NCBI GenBank assembly: GCA_003214465.1
Contig: QCLO01000002.1
Coordinates: 1 to 64,000 of the forward strand
Source: Acidimicrobiales bacterium AG-414-N20
Lineage (GTDB): Bacteria > Actinomycetota > Acidimicrobiia > Acidimicrobiales > MedAcidi-G1
DNA: 64,000 nucleotides
Direction: 5' to 3'
The notes beneath the pieces were generated by a model that saw only the letters and a program-made list of their open reading frames with translations, did not search any database and was not told the DNA's origin. Position 1 is the stretch's first letter. Each line of letters begins with the position of its first letter. Shown here piece after piece: positions 17,759 to 26,650 of this stretch. The position numbers and the translations under genes are program-made.

Positions 17759-18946
17759 CTACTTATCTGTTGAATCCTTGAAGAAAGTGGAGACTTCATC
17801 ATTAGTTGTATCTAACATTTTTTCTAGAAACTGATGAAATCTTTGACCGCCGCCTTCATTTAGACCGAAATGTACAAACTCTTTCATTCCGGTGTTCAAC
17901 GCTCTTTGTAAGCGAAGGCCGGTGAAATAATCTTCATCTTCAACAACAATACGTAGAAAATCCATTTGTTTTTTGACTACATCAGCTTGTTCTTGATCTG
18001 GAGGTTGAGTATGTAAAAAAGTTTGAATCGTTTTCGAACTTCCTGGTGTTGATCCTGGAAACAACTGTGACAGCATGTATATCTTTCCATTCGCATCAAA
18101 ACCAGCGATTGAGACATGAGGAAAAATTGTCCACACTCCACCAACTAGCTCCGAGATTAGCCAATCATCTTCATCTCGGCCTTCGAGTTTTGAAAAGTAA
18201 ACATCAGGTCTTGTCGCTCTCTGGTGAGGTCCCCATGAGTCATACACAGCATGGCCACCTCCATCAGGCCCGAAAGTATTTCTGTGTAAAACTGGAAGAT
18301 GGTATAGATCTAGATAACCGTCATAGGCAACTTTCCAGTTCGGACCTTCAATTACTTGTCTGCCGACTACATGGCAATCAGCTAAACCGAGATATTCCAA
18401 CATTTCTCCATAGCCGCATAAGAAAGTGTCAATATCTATTACTGGATTGGTATTTAGTGTTACCCAAATTAATCCAGCACGTTCATCGCAAGGTAACTCA
18501 ACTAAACCGTTGCACTCGTAGTCAAGTTGACCAAAGTGTTCTTCTTCATAAACTCCAACTAATTCGCCCTGAGAATTGTATGTCCATGCATGATAAGGGC
18601 AAGCATGACGTCTCGAGGATCCAGTTCCCTCTGGAACTACCATTGCTCCTCTATGTGTGCAAGAGTTTAGAAATGCTCTTATAACTCTGTCTTCCCCTCG
18701 GGTTACTAAAACCGGGACTCCTAAAACCTCAATTGAGTGATAAGAACCTGGTTTGCTGAGTTCTGATGAGCAACTCAAAACAAGAGGCAAGCGGCGAAAA
18801 ACATTTTCCATCTCTAAATTCCATCTATCGAAATTTGTATAATTTTCAGCCGGCACCTGAAAGATTTGATCTACACGATCTTGTGTCCCATTTTGGAAGT
18901 GTTTAAGGCCTCTTTGACCAAAAGCGACTAAACGTTCTTTGCTCAT
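17759..18946 (-). CDS. Rieske non-heme iron oxygenase, alpha subunit
   Basis: Third Rieske oxygenase of the window, 395 aa, only distantly similar to the tandem pair. Rieske ligands are C96, H98, C116 and H119 (CTHRG...CPYH); iron ligands are H216 and H221 in YHLPVLH. A TTG 15 bases upstream gives a longer frame, but a strong GGGAGGTG ribosome-binding site lies 7 bases before the ATG at 18944-18946, which decides the start. It heads a pair with the CaiB gene. No reductase or ferredoxin gene is present. Substrate unknown. Confidence 0.9.
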   Translation of the reverse strand: MSKERLVAFGQRGLKHFQNGTQDRVDQIFQVPAENYTNFDRWNLEMENVFRRLPLVLSCSSELSKPGSYHSIEVLGVPVLVTRGEDRVIRAFLNSCTHRGAMVVPEGTGSSRRHACPYHAWTYNSQGELVGVYEEEHFGQLDYECNGLVELPCDERAGLIWVTLNTNPVIDIDTFLCGYGEMLEYLGLADCHVVGRQVIEGPNWKVAYDGYLDLYHLPVLHRNTFGPDGGGHAVYDSWGPHQRATRPDVYFSKLEGRDEDDWLISELVGGVWTIFPHVSIAGFDANGKIYMLSQLFPGSTPGSSKTIQTFLHTQPPDQEQADVVKKQMDFLRIVVEDEDYFTGLRLQRALNTGMKEFVHFGLNEGGGQRFHQFLEKMLDTTNDEVSTFFKDSTDK

Positions 18947-19042
18947 ACTCACACCTCCCAAAATCAGTACTTTAATTTTAAACTATGACTAAACAAATTT
19001 AACTGTCATTACTAGCCTTCTACACAAAATCTTTTTATTCAA

Positions 19043-19597
19043 TTAAGGACTTTCCCAAATCTCTCTATAAATCATGTCTTCTAATGGTATCCGAGGATGA
19101 GATCGGGAACTTTTAGAATCATTTGTAGGAAAACCCATACCAACAACCATCGGAACGTCATACTCATCTGGAATGCTTAAGGCGGTTTTAAGTTCTTTTT
19201 GACGATAAACAGTCATTGGGCAACTAGATAAACCTTGGGAATTAGCAACTATCATTGCATTTTGTGCCATTCTTCCTATGTCAAAATCTGGCCTAAGTCC
19301 ACCATCTGAGTGGATAGCAAACACTAACGCTACCGCTGCATCTCTAATCCAATCCCCAAAATCGCCACTCTCGGCAACAGAATTTCTACCTTCTTGATCT
19401 GCAACAACTACAATTCGACCCGTTTGTCTATTTTTACCACTTCCCGCCATTCTTGTAGCTTGCAATACTTTCAACAAAATTTCTTCAGGAATTGGACGAT
19501 TTTCAAATTCTCTTTTATCACGTTTTTCTATAACAGCTTTATAAGCATCCATACCTAATAATCGCATTAGTAGCAGGTAAGTGTCTAGATCGGGCAT
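19043..19597 (-). CDS. Nitroreductase family protein
   Basis: FMN-type nitroreductase fold, about 184 aa: MDAYKAVIEKRDKREFENRP at the start, MAGSGKNRQ (FMN/phosphate contact) and GLSSCPMTVY with the C-terminal GMGFP strand. The start is uncertain. A TTG frame reaching 19651 would run into the divergent MaoC gene, so the ATG at 19595-19597 is used. The ATG at 19550-19552 (MDAYKAV) is also plausible and matches where many family members begin. Likely cytoplasmic. Substrate unknown. Confidence 0.75.
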   Translation of the reverse strand: MPDLDTYLLLMRLLGMDAYKAVIEKRDKREFENRPIPEEILLKVLQATRMAGSGKNRQTGRIVVVADQEGRNSVAESGDFGDWIRDAAVALVFAIHSDGGLRPDFDIGRMAQNAMIVANSQGLSSCPMTVYRQKELKTALSIPDEYDVPMVVGMGFPTNDSKSSRSHPRIPLEDMIYREIWESP

Positions 19598-19641
19598 GAT
19601 AGAAACTTGCAAAATGTTAAAAATTTTTATAGGAGTGTGAA

Positions 19642-20121
19642 ATGTCTTCAAACTTGCAAAATGCTTTTAACAACTTAAAAGAACTTGAAGGTTCTGATCA
19701 GGGCTACGGAGAATGGTTTGAAGTTGATCAGAACCGAATTAATGACTTTGCTGATGCAACAATTGACCATCAGTTCATTCATGTTGATCCAGAAAGAGCT
19801 TTGGCAGAAACACCTTTTGGCGGAACAATAGCTCACGGGTTTCTTTCTCTGTCTCTTCTTGTGCATCTGACAACAAGCCTTCCGGTTGCAATTCCGAAAA
19901 TGGAAGGTCAATTAATGGGAATTAACTATGGTTTCGAAAAAGTCCGTTTTATTAACCCCGTGTTGGCAGGTGCTCGAATAAGAGCTCAAAGCAAAATATC
20001 TTTGGTGGAACTTAAAGAACCAACTGCTGTAAATATTACTAGAACTATCACTGTAGAAATAGAAGGGCAAAACAAGCCTGCCCTAGTGGCTGAATGGATA
20101 ACACGATCAGTCTTTGCTTAA
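19642..20121 (+). CDS. MaoC-like (R)-specific enoyl-CoA hydratase
   Basis: Single hot-dog-domain hydratase, 159 aa. The hydratase-2 motif is clear: D42 and H47 in IDHQFIHVDPERA form the catalytic pair, followed by the FGGTIAHGFLSLSLL helix and NYGFEKVRFINPV strand. It would hydrate trans-2-enoyl-CoA, fitting beta-oxidation steps after the acyl-CoA dehydrogenase. Ribosome-binding site aggag is well placed. It is divergent from the nitroreductase and converges on a P450 gene. Confidence 0.9.
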   Translation: MSSNLQNAFNNLKELEGSDQGYGEWFEVDQNRINDFADATIDHQFIHVDPERALAETPFGGTIAHGFLSLSLLVHLTTSLPVAIPKMEGQLMGINYGFEKVRFINPVLAGARIRAQSKISLVELKEPTAVNITRTITVEIEGQNKPALVAEWITRSVFA

Positions 20122-20145
20122 CGAGTTAAACAATAGATTTCTTCT

Positions 20146-21426
20146 CTATTTGATTTTTATATGCATCTCTTCTAGAGGTAGCAAAAAGAAACTGGGCTCG
20201 TGAGCTGGATCTGATAAGGGTTTAGCGAATTCAAACCATTCACTACGTTGCAATAAAGCTGTAAACGCACTCTTTAATTCTTGACGAGCAAGAGAAGCTC
20301 CAGGACAAAAATGTGCACCAAATCCAAAAGCTAAATGTCCGCCATTATCTTTTCTTGTTATATCAAATTCTTCCGGATTCTTAAATTGTTCTGGATCCCG
20401 ATTAGCTGCTCCATATCGAACCGAAACCATAGACCCAGAAGGAATTGTAGTGCCACAAACCTCGGTATCTTCAGTAGTCATACGTGCTAAGCCTTGAACT
20501 GGGCTCCAAAATCGTAGAGCTTCTTCTATAAAGTTTTCGATGAGTTCGGGATTACTTCGAAGCATTTTTTGTGTCTCCGGATATTCGATTAATAACCAAA
20601 TACCATGAGCCAGTGCACTAGTCGTGGTTTCAAAACCTCCAGTAATTAACTGATGCATCAAGTTTTGTAATTCAGCGATTGAGAGTGGTTCTTCACCTTC
20701 TTCATGTGAATGTACCAATGCAGAAATTAGATCATCTGAAGGGCTTTCACGTCTTTTTTCAAACTCTTGTGCAAAATGTCTTTGAGCTTCCAACTCTATT
20801 TCTGCTACTTCTCTAACTTCCTCTTCTGTCAGTAATCTCATTGAGGGGGCAAGCATTGCGTCTGCCCACTTTTTAAATGTATAAATCTGACTTCTGTCAA
20901 GCCCCAGTTGTTCTGTGATAATTATTCCCGGAAGAGGCATAGCAAATTCACTTACAAATTCACATTCTCCCGAGTCAACAAAAGCATCAATAAGAGAGTT
21001 CGCTACAGCATCGATATTCGGTGCCATGGCCGCTACTCTCCTTGGAGTAAAAACGCGATTTATGAGCTTGCGATAGTGGGTGTGTACAGGTGGATCAGTC
21101 CTTTGCAGAGTCAGTACATGACCCCACCCTTCTTTATTTAAAATCTCTTGATGCAAACGAAGTTTTTCTGCTTGATGTCCTGAAGCTGCTCGAACAGTGC
21201 TGGAAAAAATTTCAGGTGTCAGTAACGCTTCCTTTGAAGCCTCATAATTAACCATCAACCAAACGCCTGTTTCAGGCACCCTATGCACGGGGCAACTCTC
21301 ATGCAGTTCGGCTATGAACTCCCAAGGTTCGCTCTGAACCTTATGCTCCATAAAACTTGTTGTTACCGGACATTTATGATCTGGTAACGAAGATGTTTCT
21401 CCATGTTCAGTTTCTTCAATAGTCAT
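20146..21426 (-). CDS. Cytochrome P450
   Basis: Soluble class I P450, 426 aa. It has ITGGFETTTSA in the I-helix, EALR (ExxR) in the K-helix, and FGFGAHFCPGASLAR at the heme with C374 as ligand. The proline after the cysteine is less usual but accepted. It differs enough from the P450 at 11188 to be a separate subfamily. It is divergent from the SDR at 21486 across a 59-base gap that should hold both promoters. No redox partner is adjacent. Confidence 0.95.
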   Translation of the reverse strand: MTIEETEHGETSSLPDHKCPVTTSFMEHKVQSEPWEFIAELHESCPVHRVPETGVWLMVNYEASKEALLTPEIFSSTVRAASGHQAEKLRLHQEILNKEGWGHVLTLQRTDPPVHTHYRKLINRVFTPRRVAAMAPNIDAVANSLIDAFVDSGECEFVSEFAMPLPGIIITEQLGLDRSQIYTFKKWADAMLAPSMRLLTEEEVREVAEIELEAQRHFAQEFEKRRESPSDDLISALVHSHEEGEEPLSIAELQNLMHQLITGGFETTTSALAHGIWLLIEYPETQKMLRSNPELIENFIEEALRFWSPVQGLARMTTEDTEVCGTTIPSGSMVSVRYGAANRDPEQFKNPEEFDITRKDNGGHLAFGFGAHFCPGASLARQELKSAFTALLQRSEWFEFAKPLSDPAHEPSFFLLPLEEMHIKIK

Positions 21427-21485
21427 AACGATAGGCTACGCAATCTAGATACAGAAGTCGACTTGAGCCGATGTAAGGTTAAATC

Positions 21486-22322
21486 ATGGCAAGAATGAGT
21501 GGAAAAGTAGCCGTAATAACTGGTGGAGCGAATGGTCTAGGGCGAGCTACAGCTTTACGTTTTGTTCAAGAAAAAGCAAAGGGAATCGTTGTTGCAGACA
21601 TGCTCGAAGAGGCCGGATTAGAGACTGTGCAACTATTAAAAGATGCAGGAGGAAAAGCAGTTTATGTCTCCCTTGACGCTGTTAACCGCCGAGAAAATCA
21701 ATCGATGATTGAAGCTGCTTTAACAGAATTTGGTTCAGTTGATGTTCTTGTGACCGCGGCCGGAATTACACATCAAGATTATCTTTCAGGTGATAAAGAA
21801 GCAGAAGTTAAGATGGCAATAAAACGAGCTCAAGAAATCGAAAATCCAGCTCAGGGATTTATAGACGGGAGTCTTGAAGAATGGCAAAAAGTCATAGATG
21901 TAAATCTAACAGGAACCTATTTCGCTTTACAGGCTGCAGCAGCAGCAATGATCGAACAAGGTAAAGGTGGTTCGATAATTACTCTTGCATCAATTGCCGC
22001 GAAACATCCAGATGCAGGACCAACTCCTTATGTTGTCTCAAAAGCCGGAGTTTGGATGCTTACAAAAAAAGCCGCTCGTGAACTCGCTCCTGAAAACATT
22101 CGTGTTAACGCTATTGGACCCGGTTTTATTGAAACTCATATGACTACCATTTTTGAGATTGCCCCTCCTGAAAGGGTCGAAGAAACTCTGAAAAGTGTTC
22201 CTATGGGTCGGAGAGGTCTACCTATTGAAGTAGCAAATACTGCTCTTTTTCTTGCATCTGATGAATCGTCATATATGACAGGGGAAATCCTGCATCCAGA
22301 CGGTGGCTATTTTACTGATTAA
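21486..22322 (+). CDS. SDR family oxidoreductase with long insert
   Basis: Classical SDR, 278 aa. TGGANGLG at 12-19, TAAG instead of the usual NNAG near 90-93, S169, Y182 and K186 (YVVSK). Residues about 97-130 are an extra charged segment (SGDKEAEVKMAIKRAQEIEN) between strand 4 and the catalytic helix, longer than in its neighbours, likely a substrate or partner contact. D38 suggests NAD. Divergent from the P450 and convergent with the swivel-protein gene. Substrate unknown. Confidence 0.85.
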   Translation: MARMSGKVAVITGGANGLGRATALRFVQEKAKGIVVADMLEEAGLETVQLLKDAGGKAVYVSLDAVNRRENQSMIEAALTEFGSVDVLVTAAGITHQDYLSGDKEAEVKMAIKRAQEIENPAQGFIDGSLEEWQKVIDVNLTGTYFALQAAAAAMIEQGKGGSIITLASIAAKHPDAGPTPYVVSKAGVWMLTKKAARELAPENIRVNAIGPGFIETHMTTIFEIAPPERVEETLKSVPMGRRGLPIEVANTALFLASDESSYMTGEILHPDGGYFTD

Positions 22323-22331
22323 ATTTTCAAA

Positions 22332-24065
22332 CTATGCGTCAATCGTCACGGTCCCTGTTGAACCATCAACAGTAATGGTAGAACCATCGGTTATACGATC
22401 AGTTGCATCTGTCACCGATACAGCACAAGGAATTCCAAGCTCTCTGCTTACTATCGCCGCATGACTAGCAACTGCACCAACATTTACTACAACGGCTGAC
22501 GCTGTCATAAACAAAGGCGTCCAAGATGGATCAGTCGTCGGAGCAATCATGACATCGCCAGGTTCAAGTGATGAAGCATCACTTGGATCCAAAATGACTC
22601 TTGCTGTGCCAGTAGCGATACCTGGTGCCCCTGCACTTCCCTGTAATACTTCTCCTACTTCTGCCGGACCAGACTTATTAGCACCTCTTTTTGGCCATTC
22701 AGAAATTGGTGGTATCCCAACTTTTCCGTCGACGATGTAAGGAGGCTCAACTTCATGAAGGAAAGAAAAATCCTTATCTCTTTCCAAAATTATTTCCCTC
22801 ATTGACATTGGGTCAGCGATAAAATCATCTAGTTCTGCCTCGGTAACCATAAACAGTTGCTGAGGATCATCAATTGCGCCCGCCTCTACCATTCTCCTAC
22901 CTAGCTCCATCATCGCTAACTTTGCTTCATGAACTGAACGAATAGCAGCATTTTTACCCATTTCTCGGTAGCCAAAGAAAAGAGCAGCTGATTTGATCGC
23001 CGCCGCAAGACTAGCGTGTGTTTCCTCATCGTCTTTCACAAGATCTAGCACTTCTGCAGTTAGTTTTTCTCGCGTTTTAGCTGACTCAACAGAAGCCATA
23101 TGTGGCGACTTATCATCTTCTTGGAAACGTAAGCGCTCCAACATTCCAAGTGGAAGTTCAGGTTTCGTCGTCCAGGAATGCGACCTCATGTCCCATTCGT
23201 TAGGTCCACGATGGCCACACTCCTCTATTAGTTCTTCCCAATCTGTAATAAAGCTTTTAGCGTCATCGGAGTTTAAAGATTTTATTTTTTCTAACGCTTC
23301 AGCACTCCCAGCATCAAAAATAGTTGAAAGTTCTTCTGAGTTTCGAATGATTCTGCTCAAATCCCACATGCGAAACGAAGCTGCAGCAGATTCAACGTCT
23401 CCAACTGCAGACATAAGCTTCACAGCATCATCGGAACGTCCAATTCCATCACAAATAGCCTGAACAGCCCCCGGCCCAAGTGAGCAGGCTAATGCTGCTA
23501 CACAAGATGGTACCCAAACATATTCAAGCAACTCAACCATTTCACGTGCATATCTAACTAGCTCTTCATTAGATGACTCACTGTGATTTGGGCGATTTTT
23601 CACAGCATCTCGAGCTACTTTAGATCTTTCTTCCATCATTGGATAATCATCCGTACTCATTACCCAGGCCATACTTGCAGCCACTAAATCTTCAGCTTCT
23701 TCTTTAATATCTTCAGGATGTTCTTCATATTCAGGAACATCGGAACGTTCACCAAAATAAGCCAAATTTATTGCTTCTGGCGTAGCTCCAGGCATTCGAA
23801 CCCCGAAAACCCAAGTCATCGAAAGACAGTTATAGAAATATCCTCCCCAAAGTCCGAAAGTGCTTCGTGCCTCGTGGGGGAATTCGTCCAGATCAAAAAC
23901 TCCATACTCCACATATCCGCCAGCAACTCCAGGACAGCAACCTTTCTCCCAAGCCAAAGTCCAACCAAGTGGACTCCATGGATCTGGACCTACCTCGTCT
24001 GCATTTCCACGCGTGTAATAACGAAACCTTTCATTAAATGGACTATCCGTAATCCAGCTTTCCAT
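22332..24065 (-). CDS. PEP-utilising-type phosphohistidine swivel protein, no ATP-grasp domain (paralogue 2)
   Basis: A 577-residue paralogue of the protein at 12538-14274, similar in length and along its whole sequence: RYYTRGNADEVGPDPWSPLG at the N-terminus, ECGHRGPNEWDMRSHSW in the middle and VNVGAVASHAAIVSREL at the end with H535 as the likely phospho-histidine. Again no ATP-grasp domain is fused or adjacent. It is divergent from the candidate selenoprotein gene. That two copies sit within 10 kb, each near a P450, supports a role in one catabolic route with two branches (inference). Confidence 0.75.
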   Translation of the reverse strand: MESWITDSPFNERFRYYTRGNADEVGPDPWSPLGWTLAWEKGCCPGVAGGYVEYGVFDLDEFPHEARSTFGLWGGYFYNCLSMTWVFGVRMPGATPEAINLAYFGERSDVPEYEEHPEDIKEEAEDLVAASMAWVMSTDDYPMMEERSKVARDAVKNRPNHSESSNEELVRYAREMVELLEYVWVPSCVAALACSLGPGAVQAICDGIGRSDDAVKLMSAVGDVESAAASFRMWDLSRIIRNSEELSTIFDAGSAEALEKIKSLNSDDAKSFITDWEELIEECGHRGPNEWDMRSHSWTTKPELPLGMLERLRFQEDDKSPHMASVESAKTREKLTAEVLDLVKDDEETHASLAAAIKSAALFFGYREMGKNAAIRSVHEAKLAMMELGRRMVEAGAIDDPQQLFMVTEAELDDFIADPMSMREIILERDKDFSFLHEVEPPYIVDGKVGIPPISEWPKRGANKSGPAEVGEVLQGSAGAPGIATGTARVILDPSDASSLEPGDVMIAPTTDPSWTPLFMTASAVVVNVGAVASHAAIVSRELGIPCAVSVTDATDRITDGSTITVDGSTGTVTIDA

Positions 24066-24155
24066 TTCAACTTCCTTTATTCTGATATTTTTAAGCTCAA
24101 CTATTTCTATTTAATAAGTTCATGAAAAACTATCACTAGAAGGGAGAATGCACAT

Positions 24156-24662
24156 ATGGCGCGTATAGAAATTCCTGAAGGTGAAGGAAACGAAGTTAAT
24201 AGGATCTGGTCAATAGCGCCTCACATGGGTGAAGGGGTGCATGCTTTAAGTAAAGCCGTTTATGAAAAAAGTGGTCTACCTATCCGTGAACGTGAAGCCG
24301 CTAGGATGCGGATCGCTCAATTAAACGCATGCGATATATGACTGAATACAAGAGCTGCATCGGCGATGGAGCAAGGATTTGATGAGGATCATTATCATTC
24401 AGTTCACTTATATGAGGAGAGTCAGTCTTTTACAATTCGTGAAAAATTAGCGATCGAATACGCTGAGTGTTTTGCTCTTGACCATAAAGCTATAAATGAC
24501 AAATTCTTTATTCGCTTAAAAGAACATTTCACTGAAGAAGAAATTCTGGAACTAACTGTCACAATAGGTTTTTGTATTGGAATGGGAAGAGCATTAACAG
24601 TTTTGGATGTAGCACAGGACTTTGACATCAATTGGAGTCGTGAACCAAAGAAGCAAACGTAA
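24156..24662 (+). CDS. Carboxymuconolactone decarboxylase/AhpD-like protein with in-frame TGA (candidate selenoprotein)
   Basis: Read through the TGA at 24339-24341 the frame gives a full 168-residue CMD-fold protein. The first part (61 aa) ends ARMRIAQLNACDI, the TGA follows, and the frame continues LNTRAASAMEQGFDEDHY up to TAA. In the AhpD/CMD family the active site is E-x11-C-x2-C. Here E, then 11 residues, then C, two residues, then the TGA, so the stop replaces the second cysteine precisely. Both halves match the family, and the second alone would lack any sensible start. A hairpin lies behind the TGA. TGA is an ordinary stop in neighbouring genes, so the code is not reassigned. A nonsense mutation or read error is the alternative. 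Members act as peroxidase partners or thiol oxidoreductases. Start ATG follows agggag. The P450 gene begins 3 bases after the stop. Confidence 0.7.
24354..24372 (+). promoter_or_regulatory. Candidate bacterial SECIS hairpin
   Basis: The RNA gctgcatcggcgatggagc can fold into an 8-position stem with one G-G mismatch and a GGC loop (24362-24364). The loop begins 20 bases after the TGA, close to the roughly 18-base spacing I recall for the E. coli fdhF element, and it opens with G as SelB-bound loops do. A U in the loop, present in fdhF, is lacking. The element is inside the coding frame, as expected for bacteria. Confidence 0.45.
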
Positions 24663-24665
24663 ATC

Positions 24666-25838
24666 GTGACATATTCTCATGTAGAAAGAGCTAACGATCT
24701 AGAGCCGTCTGATGGTCACCGAATCTTACGCGAAGAATGCCCTCTTCATCATGAAGAAAATTTTGACCCGCCTTTTTACGTTGTAAGCAAACATGATGAT
24801 GTGCTTGAGATTTTAAAATCTCCAGAACTGTGGGGAAACTCAGATGGTCCTGGTGTTTTTTATCAAAGAGGTGGCGTCTTAGGGTCAACAGATGATCCTG
24901 ACCACGCACGTCAACGTCGGGTGCTTAGAGAAGTTTTCCTTCCTTCAAGAATGCGCCTACTCGAAAAAAGACTTGAAACAATCTGTGACGATTTGTGGAA
25001 AACTTTTGAAAAACCTGGAGAAGGGGATTTTGTGGAGATTTTCGCATTTCCTTTTCCCGCACTGGCAATAGCTGAAATTCTTGGTGTTGATCCAAACGAT
25101 CGTGAAAAATTTCATAAATGGGCTGACGATATTGTTGCCGGTCTAGGCGGCGGTGACCTGAAGCTTGTTGATAAAGCTAATCAGGAGCTATGGGAATATA
25201 TCGACGATCTTGTAGAAACGAGACTCATATTGATGGACCAAGGTGATCAACTACCTGAGGATGCTATTTCAACAATGACAATTGCCTTTTCAAAAGGAGA
25301 CCTTTCGAGAAGAGAAATTCAACGGTTAGGCCATCAACTTCTTGTTGCTGGACACGAAACCACTGCAAGCCTTCTTGCTCTTATGGTGTACAGACTTTCT
25401 TCGCAACCAGAGCTACTTGCAAGCCTAAAAAATAACCCAAAATTGATTGAACCTGCTGTCGAAGAATTTCTTCGTTTCGACTCACCAGTTCAAGGATTGT
25501 TTAGAACTAATTCAAAAGCTTGCCCAGTTCGTGATTCGGTAATTCCCGCCGGAACAAAGCTCCAAGCAATGTTTGCTTCTGCCAATCGAGACCCGGAAAT
25601 CTGGAATGATCCTGACTCAATCAGGTTTGATCGTGATCCAAAACTTGCTCGACAACATCTTGCTTTCGGATGGGGTGTCCACTATTGCATAGGCGCACCT
25701 CTAGCGCGATTGGAAGCTCGTTTAGCTTTAAAGAAAATTGTTACATCAGATACAACGCTTGAAGTTTTAGAGGATCCCCCTACAACTCCTCCGTTTATTC
25801 TTCGTGGATTTACAGAACTTAGGATCAAATGGAATTAA
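24666..25838 (+). CDS. Cytochrome P450
   Basis: Soluble P450, 390 aa, shorter than the other two. It has LLVAGHETTASL in the I-helix, EFLR (ExxR), and FGWGVHYCIGAPLARLEAR at the heme with ligand C341. Start is GTG 3 bases after the stop of the CMD-like gene, so the two are almost surely co-translated or at least co-transcribed. That pairing is worth noting: a thiol/selenol peroxidase-type protein next to an oxygenase. It converges on an SDR gene with a 2-base gap. Confidence 0.95.
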   Translation: MTYSHVERANDLEPSDGHRILREECPLHHEENFDPPFYVVSKHDDVLEILKSPELWGNSDGPGVFYQRGGVLGSTDDPDHARQRRVLREVFLPSRMRLLEKRLETICDDLWKTFEKPGEGDFVEIFAFPFPALAIAEILGVDPNDREKFHKWADDIVAGLGGGDLKLVDKANQELWEYIDDLVETRLILMDQGDQLPEDAISTMTIAFSKGDLSRREIQRLGHQLLVAGHETTASLLALMVYRLSSQPELLASLKNNPKLIEPAVEEFLRFDSPVQGLFRTNSKACPVRDSVIPAGTKLQAMFASANRDPEIWNDPDSIRFDRDPKLARQHLAFGWGVHYCIGAPLARLEARLALKKIVTSDTTLEVLEDPPTTPPFILRGFTELRIKWN

Positions 25839-25840
25839 AA

Positions 25841-26650
25841 CTATTCCAACAATTCTGGTCGCGCTGAAGCTAAATACTCAATATCAAAAGCTGAAGGAAG
25901 TTTCTGTGTTGAAGCGGCTCCATCTACGACTATGGTTTGACCAGAAATATAACCTGATTCTTCTGAGGCTAAAAAAAGAGCTGCGTTCGCTATATCTTCA
26001 ACACTCCCCATTCTCCCCAAAGGTGTTTGAAGTCGTGCTGCTTCAATTACTAACTGGTTTTCAAAAATTCCTTCTGTCATCGGAGTTTCGATTAAATGAG
26101 CGGCAATACAATTGACTCTTACTTGATCTGGTCCGTATTCTAAAGCCGCAATTTCAGTGAAATATTCAAGTCCGCGTTTACAAGCAGCATAAATAGGATG
26201 TCCTGTAGAAGGGTTGTGAGCTGTCAAAGATGAAGTGGAGATTATTGATCCACCTCCACTGGATGCCATAGCATTTCCAAAATGCTGAATTACCTGCGTA
26301 GCAGCTATCAACTGAACTTCGACCATGGGTTGAACATGATCAGGCGTTAATTCTCGAATCCTTTTTGACTCTTGATACCCCGCATAATTGACAACTACGT
26401 CAATTGTTCCTTCGTCCTCCATAATTGAATTCACAAGATTTTTTACTTGTTCGTCTTCAACGACATCGCACCCAAAACCTTTTCCACCAAATTCTTGTCC
26501 TACCTGTTCGGCCAGTTCTGCGCGCCTACCAACCACTATGACTTTGGCTCCATGCTCCGCAAAAAGTTCAATTGTGGCTCTACCAAAACCTGTGGCACCA
26601 CCTATTACAACACTTACTTTATTTTCTAGTCTCTGCTTTGTTGAATCCAT
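25841..26650 (-). CDS. Short-chain dehydrogenase/reductase (SDR)
   Basis: Classical SDR, 269 aa from the ATG at 26648-26650. GGATGFGR at 17-24 (glycine motif with Phe for Ile), NYAG for NNAG at 88-91, Ser 140/141, Y154 and K158 (YAACK). R42-R43 after strand 2 suggest NADP. A GTG at 26683 gives a longer frame that overlaps the divergent gene. The chosen ATG itself overlaps the divergent ATG inside a CCATGG palindrome. Its role is probably oxidation of an alcohol produced by the adjacent P450s (inference). Confidence 0.8.
   Translation of the reverse strand: MDSTKQRLENKVSVVIGGATGFGRATIELFAEHGAKVIVVGRRAELAEQVGQEFGGKGFGCDVVEDEQVKNLVNSIMEDEGTIDVVVNYAGYQESKRIRELTPDHVQPMVEVQLIAATQVIQHFGNAMASSGGGSIISTSSLTAHNPSTGHPIYAACKRGLEYFTEIAALEYGPDQVRVNCIAAHLIETPMTEGIFENQLVIEAARLQTPLGRMGSVEDIANAALFLASEESGYISGQTIVVDGAASTQKLPSAFDIEYLASARPELLE

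Noticed and set aside
19598-19651. Longer nitroreductase starting at TTG 19651
   Set aside because: It would overlap the divergent MaoC start and its ribosome-binding site, and the extra residues are not family-like.
20122-20145. Terminator between the MaoC and P450 genes
   Set aside because: Only a weak 6-bp AATAGA/TCTATT pairing with an AT-rich loop is present, too weak to call.
24339-24341. TGA read as tryptophan by an altered genetic code
   Set aside because: Many neighbouring genes end at TGA, including coupled ATGA junctions, so TGA is a normal stop here.
24156-24662. Two separate small genes of 61 and 98 residues
   Set aside because: The second would start at an internal Met in the middle of the conserved CMD helix and lacks a ribosome-binding site. 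The pieces join into one family-length protein through a single TGA.
26388-26648. N-terminal extension of the plus-strand SDR
   Set aside because: The extra 87 residues are the reverse of the neighbouring SDR and carry no domain. SDRs begin about 10-25 residues before the glycine motif.
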